This document shows positions 9,100 through 20,000 of a DNA stretch of 64,000 nt, piece after piece (the stretch's first letter is position 1; every line of letters begins with the position of its first letter). The position numbers were made by a program, and so were the translations under genes. This DNA is from an uncultured Bacteroides sp. (GTDB lineage: Bacteria > Bacteroidota > Bacteroidia > Bacteroidales > Bacteroidaceae): positions 1 to 64,000 of the forward strand of contig CAMFND010000133.1 of assembly GCA_945965395.1 (NCBI GenBank). Reading direction: 5' to 3'. The notes beneath the pieces are model-generated. The model was not told where the DNA came from, made no database searches, and worked only from the letters and a program-made list of their open reading frames with translations.

Positions 9100-11382
9100 A
9101 TGAAAATATCTCTTCACTCTTTTTTATTGGCAGTCAGTGTATCTTTTTTAATATCGTGTGCTCAACAGAATTTAGCCACTGAGAAAAATATAATTCCTTC
9201 TCCGGTGGAAATAGTAAAGAGTGACGGACTGTTTGCTTTTAAACCTGGAATGTCATTATATATAAATGATAAGGAGCTGGTTCCAGCTCGTATGCTTTTA
9301 CAAAAATCTTTGGGTATAGATTTTTTAGAACATCATGAAGAATCATCGGCTTCCATTGTATTGCGGATGGTTGAAGGAGTAATGGAGAAAGAGGGTGGGT
9401 ATCATCTTTCTGTAAATAAGGATAAACTTCTTCTTGAAGCTGCAGATTATTCAGGCATTGTGGCTGGTATTTCTACCATACGTCAGCTTTTACCAATAGA
9501 AGCAGAATCAGATTTGTCTATCCCTGTTGTGGAGATAACTGACTATCCTCATTATCAGTGGAGAGGAATGCATTTAGATGTTTCCCGACATTTTTATTCC
9601 AAGGAAGAAGTGATGAAACTGCTGGATTTGATGTCGCTGTATAAATTTAATAAGTTTCATTGGCATCTGACAGACGATCAGGGCTGGAGAATCGAAATTA
9701 AAAAATATCCTTTATTGACGGAAAAAGGGGCATGGAGAAAGTTTAATGATCAGGACCGTACTTGTATGCAACTGGAGAAGTCAATGTGCAATCCAGATTA
9801 TGCGATACCGGTAGAAAAAACATCTGTCATTGAAGGTGATACCATTTATGGAGGTTTCTATACCCAAAATGAAATAAAGGAAGTGGTAAATTATGCAGCA
9901 GAAAGAGGAATAGACGTAATTCCAGAAATTGATATGCCGGGACATTTTTTAGCGGCTATCCAACAATATCCGAATATCGCTTGCGACGGACTTATCGGTT
10001 GGGGGCAGGTTTTTTCTTCACCAATATGTGTGGGAAAGGATTCTACACTGGAATTTTGTAAAAATATCTGGCGTGAAGTTTTTCAATTGTTTCCTTATGA
10101 ATATGTGCATTTGGGAGGAGACGAGGTAGATAAAACCAACTGGAATAAATGTCAGGATTGTCAGAAAAGAATGAAATCGGAGAAGCTGGCTACTCCTGAA
10201 GCTTTACAGGCATGGTTTGTCAGGGAGATGGAAGCCTTTTTCTTGCAAAACGGGAAACGGCTCGTTGGCTGGGACGAAGTGGTAGAAGACGGCCTGTCGG
10301 ATAAAAGTGTGATTTCATGGTGGAGAAGCTGGTGTACAGATGCGGTGCATAAAGCTACAGCTGCTGGTATGAAAACGATAATCTGCCCGAATTCTCATTT
10401 GTATTTCGATTATGAGCAGAAAGCGGATTTCTTGAAGAAAATATATGATATGGACGTGCTTCCTTCCGGATTATCGGATGCACAGAAGTCGCTTGTGTGG
10501 GGAGTACAATGTAATGTATGGACAGAATGGATTCCGACCATGGAACGAATGGAGTATATGGTTTTTCCACGCATGATGGCAGTGAGTGAGATTGCCTGGT
10601 GCGAGAAGTCCAGATTGAATGATTATAAGGCTTTTGAACGACGGGTAATGAATCAGGTGAAACGCCTTGACAGACTGAGTGTGAACTACCGGATTCCTGA
10701 TCTGACAGGTTTTTATGACCGTAATGTATTTGTCGATAAAGGAGAGTTTAAAGTCGATTGTATTATGCCGCAGGTGGAGATTCGCTATACAATGGATGGA
10801 ACTGATCCTTCCAGTGAATCAGCATTGTATACCACTCCTGTTACCGTAACAAAGGATACTGAATTTAAATTTAGAGCTTTCCGTCCGGATGGTACATACG
10901 ATAAATTATATACAGCCAGTTTTGTGAAAGAAGCTGTTCGTCCGGCGTTGAAGGTTACAGAGAATTTAAAACCTGGTTTGAATGTGGCTTTGTATGATTT
11001 TTCTGGTAATAAATGTGCCGACATAGCTTCTTCTAAGCTGATTAAGAATTATGTAAGTGAATGTATTGCTTATCCGGAAGGAAAAACCGGTAATCTGGCT
11101 ATGGTATATAATGGTTATTTGACGGTACCGTCAGATGGCGTTTATACATTTTCATTGCTTTCAGATGATGGAAGTATCTTGAAATTGGACAATCAGGTGC
11201 TAATAGAGAATGACGGGTTGCATTCTCCGGCGGAACGTAGTGCGCAGGTGGCACTGGCTGCAGGGATGCATAAACTGGAACTTTCTTATTTTGATTATTT
11301 CGGTGGTGTATTGAAGTTGTTTCTTATCAATGAGAAAGGAGAAAAAACAGAATGTCCATCGGAGTGGTTTACACATGAATAG
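9100..11382 (+). CDS. GH20 beta-N-acetylhexosaminidase lipoprotein with C-terminal PA14 domain
   Basis: This 760-residue exo-enzyme should remove terminal beta-linked GlcNAc or GalNAc from glycans. The lipobox SFLISC near residue 20 predicts a lipoprotein. A GH20 N-terminal domain (about 30-145) precedes the TIM barrel, which starts at YQWRGMHLDVSRHF and includes FHWHLTDDQGWR. The catalytic Asp-Glu pair is D341-E342 in HLGGDEVDKTNW. After the barrel is a chitobiase-type C-terminal segment (about 555-615, YTMDGTDPSS) and a PA14-like domain (about 630-745, DGVYTFSLLSDDGS) that may bind carbohydrate. It follows the regulator terminator and lies 143 bases ahead of the GH92 gene, fitting stepwise N-glycan trimming. 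Confidence 0.95.
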   Translation: MKISLHSFLLAVSVSFLISCAQQNLATEKNIIPSPVEIVKSDGLFAFKPGMSLYINDKELVPARMLLQKSLGIDFLEHHEESSASIVLRMVEGVMEKEGGYHLSVNKDKLLLEAADYSGIVAGISTIRQLLPIEAESDLSIPVVEITDYPHYQWRGMHLDVSRHFYSKEEVMKLLDLMSLYKFNKFHWHLTDDQGWRIEIKKYPLLTEKGAWRKFNDQDRTCMQLEKSMCNPDYAIPVEKTSVIEGDTIYGGFYTQNEIKEVVNYAAERGIDVIPEIDMPGHFLAAIQQYPNIACDGLIGWGQVFSSPICVGKDSTLEFCKNIWREVFQLFPYEYVHLGGDEVDKTNWNKCQDCQKRMKSEKLATPEALQAWFVREMEAFFLQNGKRLVGWDEVVEDGLSDKSVISWWRSWCTDAVHKATAAGMKTIICPNSHLYFDYEQKADFLKKIYDMDVLPSGLSDAQKSLVWGVQCNVWTEWIPTMERMEYMVFPRMMAVSEIAWCEKSRLNDYKAFERRVMNQVKRLDRLSVNYRIPDLTGFYDRNVFVDKGEFKVDCIMPQVEIRYTMDGTDPSSESALYTTPVTVTKDTEFKFRAFRPDGTYDKLYTASFVKEAVRPALKVTENLKPGLNVALYDFSGNKCADIASSKLIKNYVSECIAYPEGKTGNLAMVYNGYLTVPSDGVYTFSLLSDDGSILKLDNQVLIENDGLHSPAERSAQVALAAGMHKLELSYFDYFGGVLKLFLINEKGEKTECPSEWFTHE

Positions 11383-11525
11383 CGTAAAGAGGACTTTGTG
11401 GTCTCATTGTATTCATCATAGGATTATTTTGATAGGTGTTTTTAATATATTGATAATTGTTAATCATGTTGCGGTTATAGTCGAATAGAGTGCTCATGAG
11501 AAAGAATTTAAATCTTATTTTTAGT

Positions 11526-13859
11526 ATGCTTCGAAAAATACAATTTTGCTTGCTTGCCGGACTGCTCGCTTCTCCGGTATTTGCTCAACAAAAGGCAGTG
11601 GATTATGTAAATCCGATTATTGGAACCAATGGAATGGGACATACTTTTCCCGGCGCTTGTGTACCTTTTGGTTTGATACAGCTTAGTCCGGATACTGATA
11701 CTATCCCTCACAATGTAAATGGAGAATACCAGAAGGATGTATATAAATATTGTGCCGGTTACCAGTATTCAGATCCTACTATTGTAGGGTTTAGTCATAC
11801 ACATTTAAGTGGTACGGGGCACTCCGACTTGGGAGATGTGTTGATTATGCCGACGGTGGGCGAGCTGAAACTGAATCCGGGACGTGCTTCTCATCCGGAT
11901 GAAGGATACCGTTCCCGTTACAGTCATTCCACTGAGCACGCATCGGCTGGATATTATGAAGTAGAGTTGGAAGATTATAAGATAAAGGCTCAACTTACAG
12001 CTACTCCTCGTGTCGGTATTCATAAATATACTTATCCCTCCTCTGACGGACGTATCGTTCTCGATTTGAATCATGGCATTTATAATTATGATGGAAAGGT
12101 GCTTTGGAGTCACCTGAGGGTAGAAAATGATACGTTGCTGACCGGCTATCGCATAACCAACGGATGGGCCCGGACGAACTATACGTATTTTGCCATTTCT
12201 TTCTCACAGCCGATAAAAGATTACGGGTATGTAGATAAAAAGAAACCGGTTTATACGGGTTTCTGGAGACGTTTTAAGATGGATCGTAACTTCCCGGAAA
12301 TAGGCGGGCGTGCTGTGGTTTCTTATTTTAATTTTGACACTTCTTCCAGTAAAGAGCTGGTAGTAAAAGTGGCTCTTTCGGCTGTCAGCACGGAGGGGGC
12401 ACTGAAAAATTTATTGGCAGAAGCTGGTGGAAAAAGCTTTGAGCAGGTAGTAGCGGAAGCATCAGAAGCCTGGAATGAAAAGTTGGAGCTGTTTGAAATA
12501 GAAGGAACGGAAGACCAGAAGTCAATGTTCTATACTTCGCTGTATCATACGATGATTAACCCTTCCGTGTATATGGATGTGGATGGGCATTATCGTGGAC
12601 TTGACCATAATGTGCATCAGGCAGAAGGATTCACTAATTATACGATTTTTTCTTTGTGGGATACCTACCGTGCAGAACATCCATTCTTGAACCTGATTAC
12701 TCCTTTGCAAAATGCGGATATGGTGAAGTCTATGATTGTGCATCAACAGCAGAGTGTACATAAGATGTTGCCGGTATGGAGTCTGATGGGCAATGAAAAC
12801 TGGTGTATGAGCGGGTATCATGCCGTACCTGTACTGGCTGATGCCATAGCCAAAAAGGTTGTTACGGAAAAAAAAGCGGCTTTACAGGCAATGGTGGAAA
12901 CATCGAATGTAGACTATTATGACCATCTGGACGATTACAAGGAACTGGGATATATTCCTTTTGAAAAGAGCAGTACGGCAGTTTCTTCTACCCTGGAGTT
13001 TGCGTATGACGACTGGGCTATCTATCAGACGGCCTTGCAGGCTGGTAAAGAAGATATTGCCAAGAAATATTATGCCCGTGCCTTGAATTACCGTAATGTG
13101 TTTGATAAGAAAAGAGGTTTTGCTTGTCCACGTGATGAGAAAGGGAACTTTAAGGCGGATTTTGATCCTTTGCAGACACATGGAGAAGGTTTTATTGAAG
13201 GGAATTCATGGAATTTCTCTTTTCATGTACCTCATGATGTATACGGTGTGATGGATTTGATGGGAGGAGAGAAAGTTTTCCTGAATCGTCTGAATGAGCT
13301 TTTTGAGATGCATCTTCCAAAAAAATATTACGAAAAGAACGAGGATATTACGGAAGAAGGTCTGATAGGTGGTTATGTGCACGGCAATGAACCCAGTCAT
13401 CATATTCCTTATCTGTATGCCTGGACCTCACAGCCTTGGAAAACACAGTTCTGGACACGTGAGATTGTGGACCGGATGTATCGCAATGATATTAATGGGT
13501 TAGGGGGAAATGATGACTGCGGTCAGATGTCAGCCTGGTACATGTTTACGGTGATGGGCTTTTATCCGGTTTGTCCTGGAACGGACCAGTATGTACTTGG
13601 AGCTCCCTATTTTCCTTACCTGAAACTACATCTTCCTAATGGAAAGACGTTGGAGATCAAAGCTCCGGGTGTAAGTGACAGTCGGCGTTATGTACAGTCG
13701 CTGACCATTAACGGAAAGAAGTACGAAAAACTGTATGTCACTCATGCAGACCTGCTGGAAGGCGGCGTATGGGAATTTAAGATGGGAGCCTCTCCGAACA
13801 AGAAAAGAGGACAAAAAACAGAGTATAAACCTTATTCATTAACTAACGGAATTAAATAA
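11526..13859 (+). CDS. GH92 exo-alpha-mannosidase
   Basis: This protein of about 777 residues is a calcium-dependent GH92 exo-alpha-mannosidase acting on N-glycan or mannan mannosides, probably in the periplasm or at the outer membrane. After the signal peptide MLRKIQFCLLAGLLASPVFA it opens with the family words VDYVNPIIGTNGMGHTFPG and SHTHLSGTGHSDLGD. Typical motifs follow: EGNSWNFSF, whose E558 is at the position expected for the catalytic acid, GGYVHGNEPSHH, and GNDDCGQMSAWYMF with D663-D664 as likely base region. ATG 11526 is chosen because it gives a clean signal peptide; ATG 11496 and GTG 11490 are in frame upstream. It ends 2 bases before the protease gene, so they are surely cotranscribed. 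Confidence 0.93.
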   Translation: MLRKIQFCLLAGLLASPVFAQQKAVDYVNPIIGTNGMGHTFPGACVPFGLIQLSPDTDTIPHNVNGEYQKDVYKYCAGYQYSDPTIVGFSHTHLSGTGHSDLGDVLIMPTVGELKLNPGRASHPDEGYRSRYSHSTEHASAGYYEVELEDYKIKAQLTATPRVGIHKYTYPSSDGRIVLDLNHGIYNYDGKVLWSHLRVENDTLLTGYRITNGWARTNYTYFAISFSQPIKDYGYVDKKKPVYTGFWRRFKMDRNFPEIGGRAVVSYFNFDTSSSKELVVKVALSAVSTEGALKNLLAEAGGKSFEQVVAEASEAWNEKLELFEIEGTEDQKSMFYTSLYHTMINPSVYMDVDGHYRGLDHNVHQAEGFTNYTIFSLWDTYRAEHPFLNLITPLQNADMVKSMIVHQQQSVHKMLPVWSLMGNENWCMSGYHAVPVLADAIAKKVVTEKKAALQAMVETSNVDYYDHLDDYKELGYIPFEKSSTAVSSTLEFAYDDWAIYQTALQAGKEDIAKKYYARALNYRNVFDKKRGFACPRDEKGNFKADFDPLQTHGEGFIEGNSWNFSFHVPHDVYGVMDLMGGEKVFLNRLNELFEMHLPKKYYEKNEDITEEGLIGGYVHGNEPSHHIPYLYAWTSQPWKTQFWTREIVDRMYRNDINGLGGNDDCGQMSAWYMFTVMGFYPVCPGTDQYVLGAPYFPYLKLHLPNGKTLEIKAPGVSDSRRYVQSLTINGKKYEKLYVTHADLLEGGVWEFKMGASPNKKRGQKTEYKPYSLTNGIK

Positions 13860-13861
13860 GT

Positions 13862-14662
13862 ATGAAAGCACAATTGTTGTTGGTCAGTATAGTCTTTGGA
13901 CTGGCCGGAATTTCGGCTTGTGCCGGACAAAAACAAAATGCCGTTTCTGAAGAGAAAACGGAGGATGTTTGGAAAGATTATCCTGTGGGCTATATTGCAT
14001 TCGATGATCAGGCTCCCGAAACGGAAGGTTCAAAGGTCTACCATCGTATTGTAACTCATCCGCAAGATTACATTGCAGAACAGGCGCGTACGGTGTTAGC
14101 TACATTGTATGATGCTCCGTCGGACAGCATTGTTCCGGTAGATACCATTCACTATTCGTTGCAGGATATAGAAGGAGTTTCAGCTAAGGATGGTGGAAAT
14201 GGGGTAGTAAGTATTTTCTATAGTACCCGTCATATTGAGAAATCGTTTGCTGCTAATGATACGGCAAAATTGTTTTTCGAAACGAGAGGTGTTCTGCTGC
14301 ATGAACTGACTCATGCTTATCAGTTGGAACCGCAGGGAATAGGGAGCTATGGAACCAACCGTGTGTTCTGGGCCTTTATCGAAGGCATGGCTGATGCCGT
14401 ACGTGTGGCAAATGGAGGATTTACTCCGGCTGACCGTCCGAAAGGAGGAAATTACATGGACGGATACCGTACAGCAGGATATTTCTTTGTTTGGTTGAAA
14501 GACAATAAGGATAAGGATTTCTTGCGTAAGTTTAACCGTAGTACGTTGGAGGTTGTTCCCTGGTCGTTTGATGGAGCGATTAAGTATGCATTGGGAGAAG
14601 AATATAATATAGATAGTTTGTGGCATGAATATCAGGTGGCTGTAGGCGATATTCAGGAATAG
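13862..14662 (+). CDS. Basic-secretory-protein-like zinc metalloprotease lipoprotein (first copy)
   Basis: This 266-residue lipoprotein (lipobox AGISAC, mature Cys near residue 20) belongs to the plant-BSP-like family of putative metallopeptidases. The zinc motif HELTHAYQ lies near residue 142-149, followed by the family word EGMADAVRVANG near 170-180 and GYRTAGYFFVWL. The C-terminus contains ALGEEYNIDSLWHEY, also seen in the second copy at 23949 (ILGENYKIEDLWKEY). It sits between two GH92 genes with gaps of 2 and 15 bases, so it probably works on glycoproteins while the mannosidases trim their glycans. Peptidase activity is inferred from the family and motif only. It ends in TAG, showing that TAG is an ordinary stop here. 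Confidence 0.85.
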   Translation: MKAQLLLVSIVFGLAGISACAGQKQNAVSEEKTEDVWKDYPVGYIAFDDQAPETEGSKVYHRIVTHPQDYIAEQARTVLATLYDAPSDSIVPVDTIHYSLQDIEGVSAKDGGNGVVSIFYSTRHIEKSFAANDTAKLFFETRGVLLHELTHAYQLEPQGIGSYGTNRVFWAFIEGMADAVRVANGGFTPADRPKGGNYMDGYRTAGYFFVWLKDNKDKDFLRKFNRSTLEVVPWSFDGAIKYALGEEYNIDSLWHEYQVAVGDIQE

Positions 14663-14677
14663 TAAAAACGGTTGGTT

Positions 14678-16993
14678 ATGAAGCGTATTCTTAAAATATT
14701 CTTTTTGTGTACAGCTTTGCCGGTGTGTCCGCTTTCAGCTGAAAGTCTGACACAGTATGTCAATCCGATGATTGGTACTGATGGTTACGGCAATGTTTAT
14801 CCGGGTGCACAGATTCCGTTTGGTGGTATACAGATAAGTCCGGATACGGATGCTAAGTTCTATGATGCAGCCGCCGGATACAAGTATAATCATACTTCCA
14901 TTCTAGGATTCAGCCTGACACATCTGAGCGGAACGGGAATTCCTGATTTAGGCGATTTCTTGTTCATACCAGGAACTGGGGAGATGAAACTCGATTCAGG
15001 TACACGGGAGAACCCCACAGAAGGTTATCGTTCGCGTTATTCTCATGAGAAGGAGTGGGCTTCTCCTAATTATTATGCCGTAGAACTGTCTGATTACGGT
15101 GTGAAAGCTGAAATGACAGCCGGATTACGTAGTGGCATGTTCCGTTTCACCTATCCTAAGTAGGACAAAGCATTTATCATGATTGACATGAACCATACGC
15201 TTTGGCAGAATTGTGAATGGTCAAATCTGCGTATGGAGAATGACTCTACCCTGACAGGCTACAAGCTGGTAAAGGGCTGGGGACCGGAACGTCATGTCTA
15301 TTTTACTGCAGTATTTTCTAAAAAGCTGAAAAACCTGCGTATCATGCAGGATAAGAAACCGGTTATCTATAACACTTCCCGTTTCCGCAGTTGCTATGAA
15401 GCGTGGGGAAAGAACCTGATGGCTTGTATTTCCTTTGCAGCCGAAGAGGGAGAAGAAGTGATTGTGAAGACGTCGGTATCTGCTGTCAGCACAGCCGGAG
15501 CTACACTGAACTTACAGGAACTGAACGGTATGACATTCGACGCTTTACGTGAAAAGGGAGTCGGTCTGTGGGAAAAGGAATTGTCCAAATATCAGATTGA
15601 AGCCAAACCGGAAGTGAAGGAAGCTTTTTATACGGCCGCCTATCGTGCAGCGTTGCATCCGTTTGTTTTTCAGGATGCAGACGGCCAGTTCAGAGGGCTG
15701 GATAAGAACATTGAGAAAGCTGAGGGCTTTACCAATTACACTGTCTTCTCATTGTGGGATACATACCGTGCTTTGCATCCTTGGTTTAATCTGGTACATC
15801 AGGATGTCAATGCAGACATCGCCAATTCGATGCTGGCCCACTATGACAAGAGTGTAGAGAAGATGTTGCCGATATGGTCTTTCTATGGCAATGAAACCTG
15901 GTGCATGATTGGTTACCATGCTGTATCCGTACTGGCAGATATGATTGTGAAGGGCGTAAAAGGTTTTGATTACGAACGTGCCTATGAGGCCATGAAGACT
16001 ACGGCGATGAACGAACACTATGACTGTCTGCCGGAATACCGTGAGAATGGCTATGTTCCTTTTGACAAGGAGGCTGAATCTGTGTCAAAGACACTGGAGT
16101 ATGCTTATGATGACTACTGTATTGCGCAGGCTGCCAAGGCACTGGGTAAGACAGAGGATTATAAGTACTTCCTGAACCGTTCGCTTTCTTACCAGACCTT
16201 GGTCGATCCGGAAACGAAATACATGCGCGGAAGGGATAGTAAAGGTGAATGGCGTACCCCATTCAGTCCGATAGCCTATCAGGGCCCGGGTTCTGTACAT
16301 GGATGGGGAGACATCACTGAAGGGTTTACCATGCAGTACACCTGGTATGTGCCTCACGATGTACAGGGATATATCAATCTGGCTGGAAAGAAACTTTTCC
16401 AGAAACGGCTGGATGAATTGTTTACTGTAGAATTGCCTGAAGATATGCCTGGCGCTCACGATATCCAAGGACGCATTGGCGGATATTGGCATGGAAATGA
16501 GCCTTGTCATCATGTAGCCTATCTCTATAACTATTTAGGTCAGCCTTGGAAATGCCAGTACTGGGTGCGTGAGATTACTTCCCGTTTCTATGGCAATGAG
16601 CCGGGCTCGCTGAGTGGAAATGACGACTGCGGTCAGATGTCGGCATGGTATATGTTCAACTGTCTGGGATTTTATCCGGTAGCTCCTTCCAGCAATTTTT
16701 ATAACATCGGTTCGCCTTGTGTCAAGAGCCTGACGGTGACATTGAGCAATGGCAAGCAGATAAAGATGACTACGGAAGGTTGGTCAGAAGAGGCCGTTTA
16801 CGTAAAGGACCTGTATGTGAACGGACAGAAATATACGAAATCCTATTTACCGTACGATATGGTAAAAGAGGGAGTAACACTACATTTTGTCATGAGTGAA
16901 AAGCCTTCTTACAAAAGAGGAGTGGCTAAAGGAGATATTCCTCCTTCTATTTCCTTACCAGGGAAAACAGATGTATATCAAGTAGAAGAATGA
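14678..16993 (+). pseudogene. GH92 alpha-mannosidase interrupted by one in-frame TAG codon
   Basis: From ATG 14678 the frame encodes signal peptide MKRILKIFFLCTALPVCPLSA and the GH92 start YVNPMIGTDGYGNVYPG, then meets TAG at 15161-15163 after FRFTYPK. The same frame continues without another stop to 16993, giving 771 sense codons in all, normal for GH92. Alignment with the upstream copy shows unbroken homology across the TAG (YTYPSSDGRIVLDLNH against FTYPK-stop-DKAFIMIDMNH). Downstream motifs remain intact: TEGFTMQYTWYVPHD, HGNEPCHH, GNDDCGQMSAWYMF. A restart at ATG 15179 would lack the export signal and the N-terminal part. Most likely a recent nonsense mutation (from CAG, AAG, GAG or similar); a sequencing error or readthrough is possible. 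Confidence 0.85.
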
Positions 16994-17028
16994 AATAGTT
17001 TTTAATGTTTAACTTTAAAAGTGAACCT

Positions 17029-20000
17029 ATGAAAGATCTAAAATTAAAAAGAAAGCAATTCAGGTGTATGCGCTTGGTGTATCCGATGGCCTTTCTGTGC
17101 TTGTTCTCTTCACCTAGTTGGGCTATTGACAGTTCGGCTATGGCACATGGAGTAGAGCAGTCGAAAGGGATAGTTGTAAAAGGAACAATCATTGATGAAG
17201 ATAATCTACCTGTGATTGGAGCTAATATTATGGTAAAAGGAACTAGTTTAGGAACGATTACGGATATGGATGGTAACTTTACATTGACAGTTCCTTATGA
17301 AGATGCGGTATTGACAGTTTCTTTTATTGGATATACAACAAAGGATGTTCCTTTAAAAGGACAACGTCAGGTGAATGTTACTTTGGTAGAAGATTCAAAG
17401 ACATTACAAGAAGTAGTGGTGATTGGTTATGGTTCACAGAAGAAAACGACTTTGACAGGTTCTGTGGCTTCTGTAAATGTGAAAGAGCTTTCTCAAAGTC
17501 CGAGTGCTAATATCACCAACGCGTTAGCTGGCCGTTTACCGGGTTTGACAGTGACTCAGTTTGGTGGTGGTGAACCTGGTAAAGACGTCGCAAGTTTTGC
17601 CGTACGCGGTTTGTCATCATATAATTCTGGAGCACAATCTCCTATTGTGATTGTGGATGGTGTAGAAAGAAGTCTTTCTAACTTGGACCCGAATGAAATA
17701 GAGACATTCTCTATCTTAAAAGATGCTTCGGCTACCGCTGTATATGGTATTCGAGGTGCAAATGGTGTGGTAATTGTGACTACAAAGCGAGGTGTATCGC
17801 AGTCAAAGCCGACCGTAGAGTTTAAGGCACAAGTGGGTATGGCAGAACCTGTATCGTACCCTGATTATCTTGGATCGGCCGATTATGCCCGCTTGTACAA
17901 TCAGGCACTGAAAAATGACAACCCGGGATGGGAAACAGATCCGGCTGTTCAGTCTAAATTATTCTCTGATGAAATGATCAACAATTGGGCACGCGCTAAA
18001 GGTGACAATACCGATGGCTTAGGTTATAATATTGATTTGTTTGACTATGCCTTCCGTCCGGCTATTCAGCAGAATTATACCTTGTCGTTACGTGGAGGTA
18101 GTGAGCGTGCTCGTTATTTTGCTATGATTGGTTATTTTAATCAGGATGGAAACTATCGGTATTCAGACTTGAATGACGCTTACAGTACGAATGGTGGTTT
18201 TAAACGCTATAATTTACGTACAAGTTTGGATATTGATATCACTAAGAATTTCTATGTAAGTGTTAACCTTGGTGGACAGATTACAGATATGAATGAATCG
18301 GGAGGAGGCTCTGGAAATATCATTTTTACAGCTAACACCACTCCTCCAATTTATCCGGTAGTATTGGAACGGAATGGTCATCCGAGCAATGAAACTTACT
18401 ATACGGATCATCCGAATGGCCTTTTATTTGGTGATAGCCAGTACACAAAGAACATTTTAGGAGAAATTGCTTATATGGGTTACAAGACGACTCACAAGAT
18501 TAATTTCCAAGGAAACTTTGTAATTGGGCATAAACTGGACTTTATTACGAAAGGTCTGAAAGTAGAAGGTATGTTCTCTTATGACATTGAAGAAACGCAT
18601 GCCATTGACCGGTCTATTCCTCGAAAAGTAGCCAATAATGAAGAGTATGGTGGATATGCCACATTCTATCCAAGTGAAGGACTGGGTATTTATGCTACTC
18701 CAGATAGAGTAAGATATAGCGGTGCTTATACTCCGGCTATATCTAACTTTACAGTAGACAATACGAAACAGAACAGCTATCAGGCTAGTATGGCTATTGC
18801 ACGTGTATATATGCAGGCAAAGTTAGATTATCAGCGTAGTTTTGGTGGTCACAATGTTTCAGGAATGTTTACGATGCATCGTTCACAGCGTACAATAGGA
18901 AATGAGGTTGCTTACCGCTATCAGGGATTTGCTGCACGAGCTACCTATGACTATGAAAATAAATATTTGCTTGAAGCAAATGTAGGTATCAATGGGTCTG
19001 AAAACTTTAGTAAGGCGCATCGTTACGGCGTATTTCCTTCATTCTCTATCGGATGGGTACCAACAGAAGAACGTTTTATGAATGGTACTAAAGGATGGCT
19101 GGATCATCTGAAACTGAGAGGTTCTGTAGGATGGGTTGGTAACGACCAGGGAATCGGACGATTCTTGTATGTGCAATATTACAATGGAACCAATGCCAGC
19201 TCCTGGAATACGGGTACGAACTATAACCAGTCTATGGGAGGTGGTTTACAGGAAGGTGACCTGGCAAATCCAGATTTGACGTGGGAACGTGGTATTAAAT
19301 ATAATGCCGGTATTGACATGAACATGTTGAATAACCGTTTGAGCTTGTCAATTGATGCTTTTTATGAAAAGCGCTGGGATATTATTACGAATACGGGAGG
19401 TAGCGACGTAGTAGGTATTCCTGATGTTTTCGGAAAAACATCTTCGTATGTCAATGCGGGAACGGTGATTAATCGTGGCTTTGATTTGGAATTAGGATGG
19501 AATGACAGAGTAGGACGTAATTTTAACTATTATATCCGTTTTAATGCCGGATTTGCCCGTAATAAAATCTTAGATATGATGGAAATTGACCGTGCCGTCC
19601 CTTGGATGCAACGTACCGGACATCGTGTGGGTGAATATTTTGTATACGAAGTAGACCATTTTGTAAAAGATCAGGCAGAAGCTGATAAACTGAATGCCAT
19701 GAATGACGGAACAGGATTCCAGCCTTGGGGTAAATTGGTACCAGGAGATGTGGTGTATAAAGATTTAAATAATGATGGAAAGATTGATGACCAGCATGAT
19801 ATGAAGGCAATGGGAAATCCGAAGACACCAGAATTGCAGTTTGGTATTCCGTTGGGAGTATCTTACAAAGGTTGGGATTTAAGCGTGCTTTTCCAAGGAG
19901 CAGCTTTGACATCATTGCAATTAAGTGGTCCGGCAGTATGGGATTTCCCAGTAATGGGTGCGCAGGGTAATAATATGGGTAAGGTTAAGGCTATGCATTT

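Noticed and set aside
14180..14626. Open frame of 148 codons opposite the first BSP protease
   Set aside because: Cysteine- and serine-rich nonsense-like product opposite a gene with clear motifs; treated as a shadow.
15161..15163. TAG recoded as a sense codon
   Set aside because: Nearby genes (ends 11382, 14662) use TAG as their normal stop and no suppressor tRNA is seen in the window.
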